From positions 40,066 to 104,065 of the forward strand of contig JBCBZW010000004.1 in assembly GCA_039815145.1 (NCBI GenBank): a stretch of 64,000 nt of DNA. The letters are read 5' to 3'. Shown one piece after another: positions 8,756-18,064 of this stretch; position 1 is the stretch's first letter; each line of letters opens with the position of its first letter. The notes below the pieces were generated by a model that was not told the origin of the DNA, did not search any database, and saw only the letters and a program-made list of their open reading frames with translations. This stretch comes from Pseudomonadota bacterium (GTDB lineage Bacteria; Pseudomonadota; Gammaproteobacteria; Steroidobacterales; JBCBZW01). The translations under genes and the position numbers were made by a program.

Positions 8756-10663
8756 ATGGGCGGCAGCGTCAAGTTGAGCTGGGCGGCCGGTTGGGTGGCG
8801 CTCGCGAGCACCCTCGCACAGGCGGCCGTATTTCCCCCGGAGATCGAGGTGAGTAGCTTCCTCTCGCAGAACGGTGGAGATGGGAGCGTAGGACTTGCGA
8901 TCCTCGGCGCGGTGGATGAGGACGCCGTCGGCGAGGCGGTGACTTCGGGCGGTGACATCAATGGCGATGGCGTCGCGGACATCGCCCTCGGCGCCCCGGG
9001 GTTCGATTTCGACGGCAACAACCGTAGCGGTGGCGTCTTCGTGCTCTACGGCGATGATGCGCTCGGCGCGGATATCGATCTCACTCAACTCACCCCTGCG
9101 GCGAATCCGGACGGCAGCGCGGGTTTTCTGATCACGACGTTCTTCGGCTCCGTGCGTCTCGGCGAGACGGCCGCGGACATCGGTGATCTCAGCGGTGATG
9201 GCACGGACGATCTGCTGTTCGCGGCGCCCTCGCTCGGTGCGGGCGTCGCCTACCTGCTGGAGGGGCGCCTCGGCGCCGCCCCCTTCCCGGCGATCTTCGA
9301 TGTCGACGAACTGACCTTCAATGGCGTGGGGGCCAACTTCGTCGGCTCCGTGGAACCGGAGTCCCCGCCCGGGCTGCCCGATGAGGAGGCAGGACGGGCG
9401 CTGGCCGCCGCCGGCGATGTAAACGGTGATGGGATCTCCGACCTGATCATCGGCGGCCCTGCAGCTTCCCTGCCCGACCTCGCTCGTCCCAAGGGAGTCG
9501 GACGAAGCTACGTCGTCTACGGCCCCACCGATCGCCTGCGCAACAACAACGATCTGCTCGACTGGACCGCCGGCGGCGGCAACGACGGCACGCTGGGGTT
9601 CGTCCTGGATGGTTTCGAGCAGGACAGCCGCGTCGGCACCGCCGTGAGCACCGCTGGCGATTTGAACGGAGACGGTCTGGATGACGTGGCGATCGTCGCC
9701 CTCGGCCTCGGCCAAGTGGTGGTGATCTACGGCCGCACGGAGCTCTTCCCGGTGGAGTACGACATGCGCGCCTTCGCGCCCCAGGTCGCGGACGGCGCCC
9801 TCGGTTTCGTTATCGAGACAGGTCGGGACGTCTCGCTTGTCGGGTCGAAGCTGTTGGGTGGCGTGGACTGGAACGGCGATGGCCGGGACGATCTCGTCGT
9901 CACGGACTTCGGGACGCCCCCTCAGGTGTTCATCATCTACGGCCGCGGCGACAACTTCGAACCGCAGTTCGATCTGAACCAGCTACGCGATGGCGACGGC
10001 AGCGCCGGCGTGCAGATCATCCCCGCCCGCGACGAGCGCAACTCGCTGACGGCCCTGACCAGTGGGGATCTGAATCACGACGGCCTGACCGATCTGGTGA
10101 TCGGCGCCGCCTCGAACGAGCGTGCCTACCTGCTCTTCGGCCGCCAAGGCGGATTCCCGGCCCAGGTCGATCTCGAGAACTTGTTCGCGGCCAACGGCGG
10201 AGACGGCAGCCGCGGCGTCGTGCTGACCTTGGACGACGGTGGCAACAATACCTTCGGGTTGACGATGTCGGCCGGTGGGGACGTCAACGGCGATGGCACC
10301 GACGACTTGACCATCGGTGCCCCGAACGCGTTCACGGCAGGTGCCGCCTTCGTCCTCTACGGCCGCGCGGACAGCGACGCCGACGGCATCGCCGATCGAC
10401 TCGACAACTGCATCGACGTGCCCAATGGCGATCAGCGAGACACGAACGGCGATGGCTACGGCAACGCCTGCGACGCCGACCTCGATGATGACTGCATCGT
10501 GCTGGCGCAGGACTGGTTCATCATGCGCGACGTGCTCGGTACGGACGACGGGGACGCGGATCTCGACGGCAACGGGGTCGTCGACATCGGTGACGCCCTG
10601 ACGCTCTTCCAGCGCCGGTTGCAGCCGCCTGGACCGTCCGGCGTCAGCGACACCTGCCCCTGA
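8756..10663 (+). CDS. Secreted FG-GAP (integrin-alpha-like) repeat protein with C-terminal dockerin-like segment
   Basis: The ATG at 8756 has a near-perfect ribosome site (AAGGAGGT) and starts a signal peptide ending TLAQAAV. The 635-aa product holds at least seven FG-GAP calcium-binding motifs, for example GDINGDGVADIALGAP, GDVNGDGISDLIIGGP, GDLNGDGLDDVAIV and GDVNGDGTDDLTIGAP, expected to fold as a beta-propeller. After about residue 540 come a thrombospondin type 3-like stretch (DSDADGIADRLDNC) and a dockerin-like pair ending LDGNGVVDIGDALTLFQ. The protein should be extracellular or surface-bound and calcium-stabilised. The frame is open upstream of 8756, but that part is not preceded by a ribosome site. 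Partner and ligand are unknown; no cohesin was found in the window. Confidence 0.8.
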   Translation: MGGSVKLSWAAGWVALASTLAQAAVFPPEIEVSSFLSQNGGDGSVGLAILGAVDEDAVGEAVTSGGDINGDGVADIALGAPGFDFDGNNRSGGVFVLYGDDALGADIDLTQLTPAANPDGSAGFLITTFFGSVRLGETAADIGDLSGDGTDDLLFAAPSLGAGVAYLLEGRLGAAPFPAIFDVDELTFNGVGANFVGSVEPESPPGLPDEEAGRALAAAGDVNGDGISDLIIGGPAASLPDLARPKGVGRSYVVYGPTDRLRNNNDLLDWTAGGGNDGTLGFVLDGFEQDSRVGTAVSTAGDLNGDGLDDVAIVALGLGQVVVIYGRTELFPVEYDMRAFAPQVADGALGFVIETGRDVSLVGSKLLGGVDWNGDGRDDLVVTDFGTPPQVFIIYGRGDNFEPQFDLNQLRDGDGSAGVQIIPARDERNSLTALTSGDLNHDGLTDLVIGAASNERAYLLFGRQGGFPAQVDLENLFAANGGDGSRGVVLTLDDGGNNTFGLTMSAGGDVNGDGTDDLTIGAPNAFTAGAAFVLYGRADSDADGIADRLDNCIDVPNGDQRDTNGDGYGNACDADLDDDCIVLAQDWFIMRDVLGTDDGDADLDGNGVVDIGDALTLFQRRLQPPGPSGVSDTCP

Positions 10664-10730
10664 GGCGACCTGCCGTCGCGCGAGATGCTCTACACTCGGG
10701 TCGCCGCACGCCGTTGATCTCGCCGAACCT

Positions 10731-11447
10731 ATGTCACCGACACTCGCCTACCGCGCCCGCCCAGGTGCGCTCCTGTTTACGCTCACGACGCTGCTGCTAC
10801 TGCTCGGCGCCGCGGCCCCGAGCTTCGGCCACGGCGTGGACGAGGGCACGCGCGACTTCCTGAGCCAGGCGAGCGGCTTGCTGATCGGGCCGTTTCTCTA
10901 CATCGGCGCCAAGCACATGGTGACCGGTTACGACCATCTGCTGTTCCTCTTCGGCGTGATGTTCCTGCTGGTGCGCAGCCGCGACGTGTTGACCTACGTG
11001 ACCTTGTTCACCCTCGGTCACAGCACCACCTTGCTTCTCGGCGTGCTCGCGGGCCTATCGCTGAACGCCTACCTGGTGGACGCGGTCATCGGCCTGTCAG
11101 TGCTCTACAAGGGCTTTGATAACCTCAGCGGGTTTCCAGCGCTCGGTCTGCCTCGTCCGGAACCGAAGCTCATGGTGGCGTTGTTCGGCCTGGTGCACGG
11201 CTTCGGTCTTGCGACCAAGCTGCAGGACTTCGAGCTGCCGCGCGAGCATCTGTTCGGCAACCTGCTGGCCTTCAACGTGGGCGTTGAGATCGGCCAGCTG
11301 TTGGCGCTCGGCGTGATCCTCATGTTGCTCAATCTGTGGCGCCGCCACCGCTCCTTCGCCGGCGCAGCATTGCTGACCAATACCCTGCTGATGACCGCAG
11401 GTGTCGTGTTGATCGGTTTGCAACTCGGCGGCTATTACTTCTCCTAG
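10731..11447 (+). CDS. HupE/UreJ family membrane protein
   Basis: A 238-aa protein with an N-terminal signal-like segment, a short His-containing periplasmic stretch (FGHGVDEG) and about six further membrane helices. The motifs HMVTGYDHLLFLFGVMFLL, LFTLGHSTTLLLGVL and FGLVHGFGLATKLQDF are hallmarks of the HupE/UreJ_2 group. Members of the wider HupE/UreJ family are linked to nickel or cobalt uptake, but this subgroup is uncharacterised and no hydrogenase or urease genes are near. The next gene starts 12 bases downstream, so the two form an operon. Metal transport is inferred only. Confidence 0.8.
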   Translation: MSPTLAYRARPGALLFTLTTLLLLLGAAAPSFGHGVDEGTRDFLSQASGLLIGPFLYIGAKHMVTGYDHLLFLFGVMFLLVRSRDVLTYVTLFTLGHSTTLLLGVLAGLSLNAYLVDAVIGLSVLYKGFDNLSGFPALGLPRPEPKLMVALFGLVHGFGLATKLQDFELPREHLFGNLLAFNVGVEIGQLLALGVILMLLNLWRRHRSFAGAALLTNTLLMTAGVVLIGLQLGGYYFS

Positions 11448-11459
11448 GAGGGATTATCC

Positions 11460-11999
11460 ATGACAGCCTCTGCAGGTAGCCCTCGCAACGCGCTGGGCGC
11501 GCTGGCCGCGGCGCTCGTGCTCGGCGTCACGATCGTGCTCACCGCCGTCTTGCCCGCGGAGTACGGGGTCGATCCGACCGGCATCGGCCAGCGTCTCGGC
11601 TTGCTCCAGCTGGCGGGGCCCGCTCCCGCCGCCGCCGCCGAGGCTGGCGACGAGCCGCCGGCGGTGGCCGCAAGTGCCCCGGGAAGCCACGTCGTGACCC
11701 TGGCTCCCGATGAGGGGATCGAGTACAAGCTGATCATGACCTCAGGTCAGCGCTTGGAGTATCGCTGGATCGCCAGTGCCGTCGTGCACGTAGACCTGCA
11801 CGGGGAGCCGGAGGGAGATACGACCGGGTACTACGAGAGCTACGCGGTCAGCAATGCGCGGGAGATGCAGGGCAAGTTCTCCGCCCTCTTCGATGGCACC
11901 CACGGCTGGTACTGGCGCAACGATGGTGAAGAAGCGGTGACCATCGACCTGAGCTTCGGCGGGCAGTACGTCGGCATCAAAGACATGGATGCACCGTAG
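11460..11999 (+). CDS. Small single-pass membrane-anchored protein, partner of HupE-like gene
   Basis: A 179-aa protein with one N-terminal transmembrane helix (about residues 12-32), an Ala/Pro-rich linker and a periplasmic domain containing KLIMTSGQRLEYRWIASAVVHVDLHGEPEG and a C-terminal Trp-rich HGWYWRN segment. The start ATG is preceded by AGGAGGGATT. It resembles proteins annotated 'transmembrane anchor protein' that often accompany HupE/UreJ_2 genes. The conserved pairing suggests a shared complex; the biochemical role is unknown. Confidence 0.65.
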   Translation: MTASAGSPRNALGALAAALVLGVTIVLTAVLPAEYGVDPTGIGQRLGLLQLAGPAPAAAAEAGDEPPAVAASAPGSHVVTLAPDEGIEYKLIMTSGQRLEYRWIASAVVHVDLHGEPEGDTTGYYESYAVSNAREMQGKFSALFDGTHGWYWRNDGEEAVTIDLSFGGQYVGIKDMDAP

Positions 12000-12065
12000 G
12001 CGTTCCGCCGTGGCGCCTCGATCCGCGGCCAAGTGAATCGATCAACTTCACCTAACTGAACCTTG

Positions 12066-12099
12066 GTCTCCCTGCCGGCAAGCGCCGGAACAGGGAGAC
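12066..12099. terminator. Bidirectional hairpin between convergent genes
   Basis: GTCTCCCTG plus CCGGC (12066-12079) pairs with GCCGG plus CAGGGAGAC (12084-12099), with a two-base AA bulge and a four-base loop. It lies between the convergent anchor-protein and DUF885 genes. No T-run flanks it, so efficiency as an intrinsic terminator is uncertain. Confidence 0.6.
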
Positions 12100-12123
12100 T
12101 CGGCTGCGGACGGGTTGAGCGGA

Positions 12124-13935
12124 TCAACGCCGCGCAGAGGCTGATCTCGCCGGTGCCTGCGAAGGCACGAAGGTCTCCATCACCGCCTGCTCCAGCAACT
12201 CCGGCGGCAGCAGGCCCTGGGCCAGGATGAAGTCGTGGAAGGCCTTGGCGTCGAAGCGATCGCGCAGCTTCAGCTCCGTGCGCGTGCGCAGGGATTGGAG
12301 CTTGGTGTAGCCGTAGTAGTAGGCGGTGGCCTGGCCGGGGATGCGGTAGGTGTAGCGCTCGATCTCGTTCTGGGCCCAGGACTCGCCCAGCACCACCTCG
12401 TCGGTGAGCACGGCCTTGGCCTCCTCGGGCGTGATCACGCCGAGGTTCAACATGGGGTCCAGGAACATACGTGCGGCGCGCGCGAGGCGGTATTGGAGGC
12501 CGATCAGCTGGGCGTCGAGCGGCATGTAGGGCTTCACGATGGCTTCAGCGTAGAGGGCCCAGCCCTCCACGTTGGCGCTGTTGAAGGCGAACACGGCCCG
12601 GGTGTAAGACACGCCGCCCTCGATCATGGCGGAGAACTGCAGCTCGTGGCCGGGGCGCGCCTCGTGGGCGGTCAGGGTCCAGGCGCCGGCCTCGTAGTTG
12701 TCGTCGTGGCCGCCACCGTGGTTGGCGGTGGTCGCATCGAGCTTGGGTAGCACGAAGTTGGGGTACTCGCCGGTGTTGCCCATGAGGCGCGGAATATCCA
12801 GGTGTGGGGCCGGCTGGGCCGCCGTCTCCGCGTCGGAGGCGATGCGGATACCCGCTTCGCGCTCGGGCAGGCTAACGAGATCGTTCTCTTCGATACGCGC
12901 TTCCAGCTCGCTCAGCACCTTGCGGTAGAAGGGCAGGATCTGGTCGGCGGGGATCTGCTGCTTCTTCAGCTCGCGGATGACATCGCGATAGTCCGTGCTG
13001 TCAAAGCCGTGCTCGGCGGCCACCAGGGGGGCGAGGGCGATCATCTCGTTCTTGATGTCGGCGAAGCCCTGGGTGGCGATGGCGATCAGCTCCTGCGGGG
13101 AGGCATCGACGCCCCAGTTGTGAAGGGCGTCGGCGTAGAGCTCAGGCGGCAGACGGTAGTCGTCGCGGGCGCGGGTGAGCAGTTCGTCGCGCAGCCATTG
13201 CTCGTAGACTTCCAGTTGTGCCTTGAGCTTGGCGTAAGGCTTCTCCCAGCCCGCCACCTCAGCCTTGATGAACAGTTGCTCGAGGCCTTCGACGAAGCGG
13301 CCGGCGCGTTGCAGATCTTGTTCCACCTGGCCCCGATAGGGCCCCTGCAGACCGTCGACGTCGAAGCGAGCGGCCGTGTTTGCCTTGGCCAACTCCGTGA
13401 GCGGGGTGTAGCCATCCTCCATGCCGGCGTAGCGTCGCAGGCGGACCACGGCGGCGGGGTAGCGTTCGGCGGGGATCTGGTCATCGATCAGGGCGCGGAT
13501 GCCCTGGAACACGGTTTGCGCCACGTTGTTGTAGGGGATCAGGTGAGCGCGGTTCAGGGCGTTGCTCTTGAGCGTGTCGTCGGTGGCTTTGAGGAGGATC
13601 TCCAGGTCCTGCCGCACCAGGGCGTGGGATTCCTGCTCGAGTCGTCGGGCGAGTTCCTCGCGGGCGGCGGCCACGTCGGCGTTGAAGCGCTCAGAGCGCT
13701 GTGGACGCAGATCGATGATCTTCTCATCGAGGCCGTCGACGCCGAGGGCACCGGCCCCTTCGGGGTTGTACTTGGCGAGGATCTCGAGCACGACGTTGGC
13801 GTGGGCGTTCGAGCGCTCCACCCAATCGTCATACTCCTCGGCGGCGTGAACGGTGCTGGCGAGTAGGCCGGTGGCGACGACAGCGGCGGCGGCCTTCGCG
13901 GCCAGGCGCGATGGCGGGTGGGAGAGGGCGAACAT
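12124..13935 (-). CDS. DUF885 family exported metallopeptidase-like protein
   Basis: The 603-aa protein begins with a signal peptide (cleavage near STVHAAEEY) and is largely helical. The sequence LTAHEARPGHELQ contains H424, E425 and H430 in the HExxPGHxxQ form typical of DUF885, taken as a zinc-binding site. GALGVDGLDEKIIDLRP near residue 65 also fits the family. It is probably a periplasmic peptidase. It is transcribed leftwards, 89 bases after the MFS gene, and could be co-transcribed with it. Substrate is unknown. Confidence 0.85.
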   Translation of the reverse strand: MFALSHPPSRLAAKAAAAVVATGLLASTVHAAEEYDDWVERSNAHANVVLEILAKYNPEGAGALGVDGLDEKIIDLRPQRSERFNADVAAAREELARRLEQESHALVRQDLEILLKATDDTLKSNALNRAHLIPYNNVAQTVFQGIRALIDDQIPAERYPAAVVRLRRYAGMEDGYTPLTELAKANTAARFDVDGLQGPYRGQVEQDLQRAGRFVEGLEQLFIKAEVAGWEKPYAKLKAQLEVYEQWLRDELLTRARDDYRLPPELYADALHNWGVDASPQELIAIATQGFADIKNEMIALAPLVAAEHGFDSTDYRDVIRELKKQQIPADQILPFYRKVLSELEARIEENDLVSLPEREAGIRIASDAETAAQPAPHLDIPRLMGNTGEYPNFVLPKLDATTANHGGGHDDNYEAGAWTLTAHEARPGHELQFSAMIEGGVSYTRAVFAFNSANVEGWALYAEAIVKPYMPLDAQLIGLQYRLARAARMFLDPMLNLGVITPEEAKAVLTDEVVLGESWAQNEIERYTYRIPGQATAYYYGYTKLQSLRTRTELKLRDRFDAKAFHDFILAQGLLPPELLEQAVMETFVPSQAPARSASARR

Positions 13936-14024
13936 GGGCGGCAGTCCCCTGTGTTGATGAGTTCCGTACGCCCGTTGATGCCCGGCTCACCGGGTTGGTT
14001 GCAGGCTACAACTCGCCCTGCGCT

Positions 14025-15320
14025 TCAACGGCGCCCGCCGGCCATGGCGGTGGCCTCCGGCAGGGCGCGAAGGCGCAGCATCGCCGCCACGCCGACGATC
14101 GGACCCAGCGCCAGCAGGGCCATGGCCATCGGCCAGCTCGCGCGCTCGGCCACCACGGGGAGGAGCTGGATGCTCACCATCGTGAGGAGAAAGCCCAGCG
14201 CCGTCTGCAGCGTGAGGGCGGTGCCGATGCGATGGGGTGGCGTGAGTTCGCTGACCGCGGCGCTGAACTGGGCGCTGTCGGCGATTACAGCCGCACCCCA
14301 CACCAGGCAGATCGCCGAGAGCAGGGGCGGATGGGAGAAGCTCGCAGCGGCGCCGAGGGCGGCCAGCCCCGACAGACCCATCGCGATGGCGGTGACCGCC
14401 GTGCGACCGAGGCGGTCCGCAAACCAGCCGGCCACGACGCAGGCAGGTGCGCCGATGGCGATCGTGGCGAAGGCGACCCAGCGTGCGTTGCTTTCCGGGA
14501 GTCCCTGCGAAGCGAAGGATAGCGATAGGTAAAGCGGCACCCAGGTCCACATGGCGTACAGCTCCCACATGTGGCCAAGGTAGCCGAGGTTGGCCAGGCG
14601 CACGTCACGGGCGCCGAGAAGGGCCGGCACCTCGCCCCAGCGAAAGGCACCGCTGCCGGGCGGGGCGGCGAAGGGGCCGAGCCGCAGGGGCAGGGCGAGG
14701 GCGGCGCCCAGGAGTGCCAGTAAGCTCGCACCGAGCACGATCATTCGCCAGGCCGGCAGGGCGCTGCCGCCGGCATCGGCGAGGGTGGCGTTGAGCAGGT
14801 GAGGCATGGAGGAGCCCACCGTGAGCGCCCCGATCAGCATGCCGACGAAGAGGCCGCGCCGCTTGCGCGTCCAGCTGGCGACCAGCTTCATGCCCGGGGG
14901 GTACACGCCCGCGAGGAGCATGCCCGTGAGGCCGCGCAGGACCAGCGCCCCTTCGAAGCCCGTGCCGGGCAGGGTGATCGCCGCGTTGGCCAGGGCCGCG
15001 AGGGCGGCACTCACGGCGATCAGCGTGCGCGTCGGCAGGCGATCGGCGAGCCCGGTGAATGCGCTCGCCAGGGCGCCCAGGACGAACCCCAGCTGCACGC
15101 TGGCCGTGAGCCAGCCCGACTGACCGCCAGCCAGGGCCCACTCCTCGGCGAGTTGCGGCACCACCGCCGAGGCGGAGAACCACAGTCCCATGGCGAGGAG
15201 CACGCTGGCCCCGAGCAGGGCGTACTGGCCCTCGGGTTCGGGCTGCTCCTCGGCTCGGGGGGCATCGAGTGGATCGGTCAGACGGGTGCCTCCGCTGGGA
15301 TACGTGCAAAGCGATCGCAC
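14025..15320 (-). CDS. MFS transporter
   Basis: A 431-aa protein with about 12 hydrophobic helices. Recognisable features are GLWFSASAVVPQLAEEW near the first helix, the loop motif GLADRLPTRTLI between helices 2 and 3, and GWFADRLGRTAVT in the second half, both matching the MFS GxxxDRxGRR signature. The start is a GTG at 15320; the first 30 residues are acidic and cytoplasmic and a later start is possible. A divergent GDPD gene begins 71 bases away. The substrate cannot be told; sequence style resembles CynX/nitrate-sugar type MFS permeases. Confidence 0.8.
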   Translation of the reverse strand: MRSLCTYPSGGTRLTDPLDAPRAEEQPEPEGQYALLGASVLLAMGLWFSASAVVPQLAEEWALAGGQSGWLTASVQLGFVLGALASAFTGLADRLPTRTLIAVSAALAALANAAITLPGTGFEGALVLRGLTGMLLAGVYPPGMKLVASWTRKRRGLFVGMLIGALTVGSSMPHLLNATLADAGGSALPAWRMIVLGASLLALLGAALALPLRLGPFAAPPGSGAFRWGEVPALLGARDVRLANLGYLGHMWELYAMWTWVPLYLSLSFASQGLPESNARWVAFATIAIGAPACVVAGWFADRLGRTAVTAIAMGLSGLAALGAAASFSHPPLLSAICLVWGAAVIADSAQFSAAVSELTPPHRIGTALTLQTALGFLLTMVSIQLLPVVAERASWPMAMALLALGPIVGVAAMLRLRALPEATAMAGGRR

Positions 15321-15325
15321 GCGAT

Positions 15326-15341
15326 CCTAGCATTCGCTAGG
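15326..15341. promoter_or_regulatory. Palindrome in the divergent MFS/GDPD promoter region
   Basis: CCTAGC and GCTAGG (6 bp, perfect) are separated by ATTC in the 71-base gap between two divergent genes. Size and position suit an operator for a dimeric regulator. No regulator gene is adjacent, so this is only a candidate. Confidence 0.3.
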
Positions 15342-15391
15342 GTGAGTCATCGTCGGCCCCATCCATTCGCCGCCACGGTGCAGGAAGAGGG

Positions 15392-16612
15392 ATGCCCAAC
15401 ATCATGTCCAGCACACCACCGCCAGCGTCGCCTTCGCCGACCCCACAGGCGATGATCATTGCCCACCGCGGAGCAAGCGCGCGGGCCCCGGAGCACACGC
15501 TGGCGGCCTATCGCGAGGCGATTCGCGCAGGCGCCGACTTCATCGAGCCCGATCTGGTGCTCACGCGCGATGGCGTGCTGGTGGCACGCCATGAGAACAG
15601 CCTCGACGACACGACCAACGTGGCTGAGCTCGCGCACTTCGCGAACCGCCGAACGACCAAGCGCGTGGACGGCGAGGCGCGCACCGACTGGTTCGCCGAA
15701 GACTTCACCCTGGCCGAGCTGCGCACCCTGCGCGCGCGCGAGCGCCTGCCCGAGCTTCGCCCTCAGAACGACGCTCGCTTCCCCGCCGAGACCATTCCCA
15801 CCCTGGCTGAAATCATCGCCCTCGTGCGCGAGCTCGAAGGGGCGGACAGGGCGGTTGGAATCTACCCGGAGACCAAGCACCCCACCTATTTCTCCCATGA
15901 GGGGCACCACCTCGACGGCACCGCGATTGCACAGTCCATCAGCCAGATGCTCATCGATACGCTGAAGGCGGAGGACTTCGTCGACCCGGCTCGCGTCTAC
16001 ATCCAGTCCTTCGAAATCGAGAATCTGCTGCAGCTCGCCCATCGCATCATGCCAACGGCGGGGGTCAAGCTGCCGCTGGTGCAACTGCTCGGCGATCTGG
16101 GCAACGCGCCCGAGCCCCCCGCCCTCGCGTTTGCGCACCCCTGGGACACGGTCTACCACGCCCGCGCGGGCCACGATCCCGGCGAGGTGTACGGTGCATT
16201 GGCCGCCGCTGTGGGGATGCAACGCGGGGAGGCGCTCACCTACGCATCGATGGTGTCCTGTGACGCCCTGTCTGCCTTGGGCGATAGCTACGCGGATGCA
16301 CTCGGACCGTGGCTTACGGCCCTGTTGCCGAGGGAGACTGCGGGACCCGGGTCACCGCTGCCGCGGTTGACCGGCGAGGTGCATCCGTTGCTCGCCGCCG
16401 CCAAGGGCCTGGGCCTCGCCGTACACGCCTACACGCTGCGTCCCGAGGCGCCCTTCCGCGTGCTGGGCGAGCACGGCGACGTGCTGAGTGCGGAGCGGGA
16501 GTTAGCAATCTTGTTGACGCACGGGGTGGATGGCGTCTTCGCGGATGATCCGGGCCCCGCTGTCCTCTCGCGTCGAGGGTTCGCAGACGACGGCGGGCCA
16601 ACCACGCCCTAA
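15392..16612 (+). CDS. Glycerophosphodiester phosphodiesterase (GlpQ-like)
   Basis: This 406-aa protein contains the GDPD active-site set: HRG (H25, R26), IEPD (E52, D54) and H67 in LVARHENS. The long spacer with AHFANRRTTKRVDG and WFAEDFTLAELRTLRARERLP is typical of the larger GlpQ-type enzymes that hydrolyse glycerophosphodiesters to glycerol 3-phosphate and an alcohol. No signal peptide is evident, unlike periplasmic GlpQ; the N-terminus is Pro/Ser-rich, and a later ATG (15404 or 15452) could be used. No glycerol 3-phosphate transport genes lie near, though the divergent MFS gene may be related. Confidence 0.85.
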   Translation: MPNIMSSTPPPASPSPTPQAMIIAHRGASARAPEHTLAAYREAIRAGADFIEPDLVLTRDGVLVARHENSLDDTTNVAELAHFANRRTTKRVDGEARTDWFAEDFTLAELRTLRARERLPELRPQNDARFPAETIPTLAEIIALVRELEGADRAVGIYPETKHPTYFSHEGHHLDGTAIAQSISQMLIDTLKAEDFVDPARVYIQSFEIENLLQLAHRIMPTAGVKLPLVQLLGDLGNAPEPPALAFAHPWDTVYHARAGHDPGEVYGALAAAVGMQRGEALTYASMVSCDALSALGDSYADALGPWLTALLPRETAGPGSPLPRLTGEVHPLLAAAKGLGLAVHAYTLRPEAPFRVLGEHGDVLSAERELAILLTHGVDGVFADDPGPAVLSRRGFADDGGPTTP

Positions 16613-16615
16613 CAT

Positions 16616-16628
16616 GACAGGACACTAG
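16616..16628 (-). repeat. Solo end of the CTAGTGTCCTG repeat family
   Basis: Read on the reverse strand, this is CTAGTGTCCTGTC, identical to the first 13 bases of the inverted repeat at 42655. It sits in the 26-base space between the convergent GDPD and barrel genes. No second arm is nearby, so it may be a remnant. Confidence 0.5.
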
Positions 16629-16638
16629 CGCCACCGCC

Positions 16639-17889
16639 TCACCAGCGCATGGCCACCTTGATGTCCATGCGCTGATCGTGATCGCGGGGCCGGTCGGGGG
16701 TGCTGGAGACCGATCCCTGCCATTGCATGACGAGCGACGGCGCCGCGCGCGGCATGCGCTCGACGAGCCAACGCGAGAGATCCACGCCCAGGTGGAGCCG
16801 GTCGGTGCGCCCGACGGCCGGTGGGGCGTACAGGGGGGCAGCTGCGCTTGAGCTGCTCCAGCGGGCGAAGGCGGTGCCGCCGTTCAACTCGCGCGCGATG
16901 GAGGCGTTGGCCGCCCACTGCAAGGCGGAGTCCGTTGCGCGCAGGGTTGGATCAGTCGCCGCGGCACCCTGCTGGTGGCGCAGCGATGCCTGCGCGGCCG
17001 TGCGCCAGGCGCCGAGCCTGCGTTGATGTTGCCATTGGAATCGATAGGTGTGCGTGGCGCGTGGCGCGCCGATGGGGCGGGCGGCGAGCTGCTCGAGACG
17101 AATCGTATCGCTGCCGACGGTATCTTCGCGACGGTAGCTGAGCTCGAGGGCGGACGCCGCGCCGTCGCTCCCGACGCCCTCGCCAGCGGACGCTGGCAGC
17201 TTGCAGCCCTTGGCCCGCAAGCGCACGGATCTCCCCTCGGCGCCGGGCTTGAGGGTCATCGACGCCGAGGTGTCACAGCGCAGCCCCGTGGCGCCGTCGA
17301 CCTGGTCCGCGCGAGGCGCGCGCATGTGCAACTCGATATCCGCGCGGGGCGATTGCCAGCGCAACTCCGTGCTTTCCTCGCCCTGCAGGCGCACGCCGTG
17401 GACGGTCCAGCGCTGCTGCGTCGTCAGGCGATGCTCGAGCACGGCGGGATGGCCGCCTATCGTGGCCAGGCGCAGGCCCCAGCGCTGCTCGCGCTGCTCC
17501 GCCGCGAGGGTGTGCAGGCGTGCCGCCTCGTCGGCCGGGGCGCGGAGGATGTCGCCGGTGTCGAAGGCGTATCGCAACTCGTAGCGCAGTCGCCCGTCGA
17601 GGCCCGTGAGGTTCAGTTGGCTGGCAAACAGCGGGGTCGTGCCGTTGGCGGCCCCGGCGGGCGCTTGGCCGGTCACGGTCAGATCGAGTTCGCCGAGCGT
17701 GTGGCGATGGGATTCGGCGAGTTCCAGGCGCAGGCACGACGACGCGCCCGCGGGGACGGCGCAGCTTTGGGCGTGAGCGAAGGGAGGCGCGAGGGCCACG
17801 ATCCCGATCGCAAGCAGGCCGCCAAGCCTTAGATGTCCAGCCATCGTGAGCGCGCGAGTCGGGTGGCTGCGGCGCGTGTGCCAGATCAT
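16639..17889 (-). CDS. Exported protein, probable outer-membrane beta-barrel
   Basis: No family was recognised with confidence. From the ATG at 17889 (preceded by GGAG) the product is 416 aa with a signal peptide (GLLAIGIVALAPPFAHAQ). Alternating polar and hydrophobic stretches (LRYELRYAFDTGD, WGLRLATIGG, THTYRFQWQHQRRLG, DRLHLGVDLSRWLVE) and the C-terminal MDIKVAMRW, ending in an aromatic residue, fit an outer-membrane barrel. Two early cysteines (SCAVPAGASSCLRL) may form a disulfide. The ATG at 17844 is an alternative start. The upstream extension to 18120 is unlikely to be translated. Function is unknown. Confidence 0.6.
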   Translation of the reverse strand: MIWHTRRSHPTRALTMAGHLRLGGLLAIGIVALAPPFAHAQSCAVPAGASSCLRLELAESHRHTLGELDLTVTGQAPAGAANGTTPLFASQLNLTGLDGRLRYELRYAFDTGDILRAPADEAARLHTLAAEQREQRWGLRLATIGGHPAVLEHRLTTQQRWTVHGVRLQGEESTELRWQSPRADIELHMRAPRADQVDGATGLRCDTSASMTLKPGAEGRSVRLRAKGCKLPASAGEGVGSDGAASALELSYRREDTVGSDTIRLEQLAARPIGAPRATHTYRFQWQHQRRLGAWRTAAQASLRHQQGAAATDPTLRATDSALQWAANASIARELNGGTAFARWSSSSAAAPLYAPPAVGRTDRLHLGVDLSRWLVERMPRAAPSLVMQWQGSVSSTPDRPRDHDQRMDIKVAMRW

Positions 17890-18064
17890 CCCTGCCGTTC
17901 TCCGAAGCGAGGTGTTTGCGAGCTTCGAGTTAACTACTCCCCGTGGCCGGGAGTCGTGATGGTCGTCACATCGTGTGGTCGTGATTCGGCCGCTCAACCG
18001 GCTTGCGGCGCTGCTATGCGCCAGGCACTGTTCGGGGAAGGCGGCCGGGGATGGAGCGAGGCGG

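Noticed and set aside
12012..12053. Short inverted repeat GTGAA/TTCAC near the end of the anchor-protein gene
   Set aside because: Only five bases per arm with a long spacer, and a much better hairpin lies 20 bases downstream.
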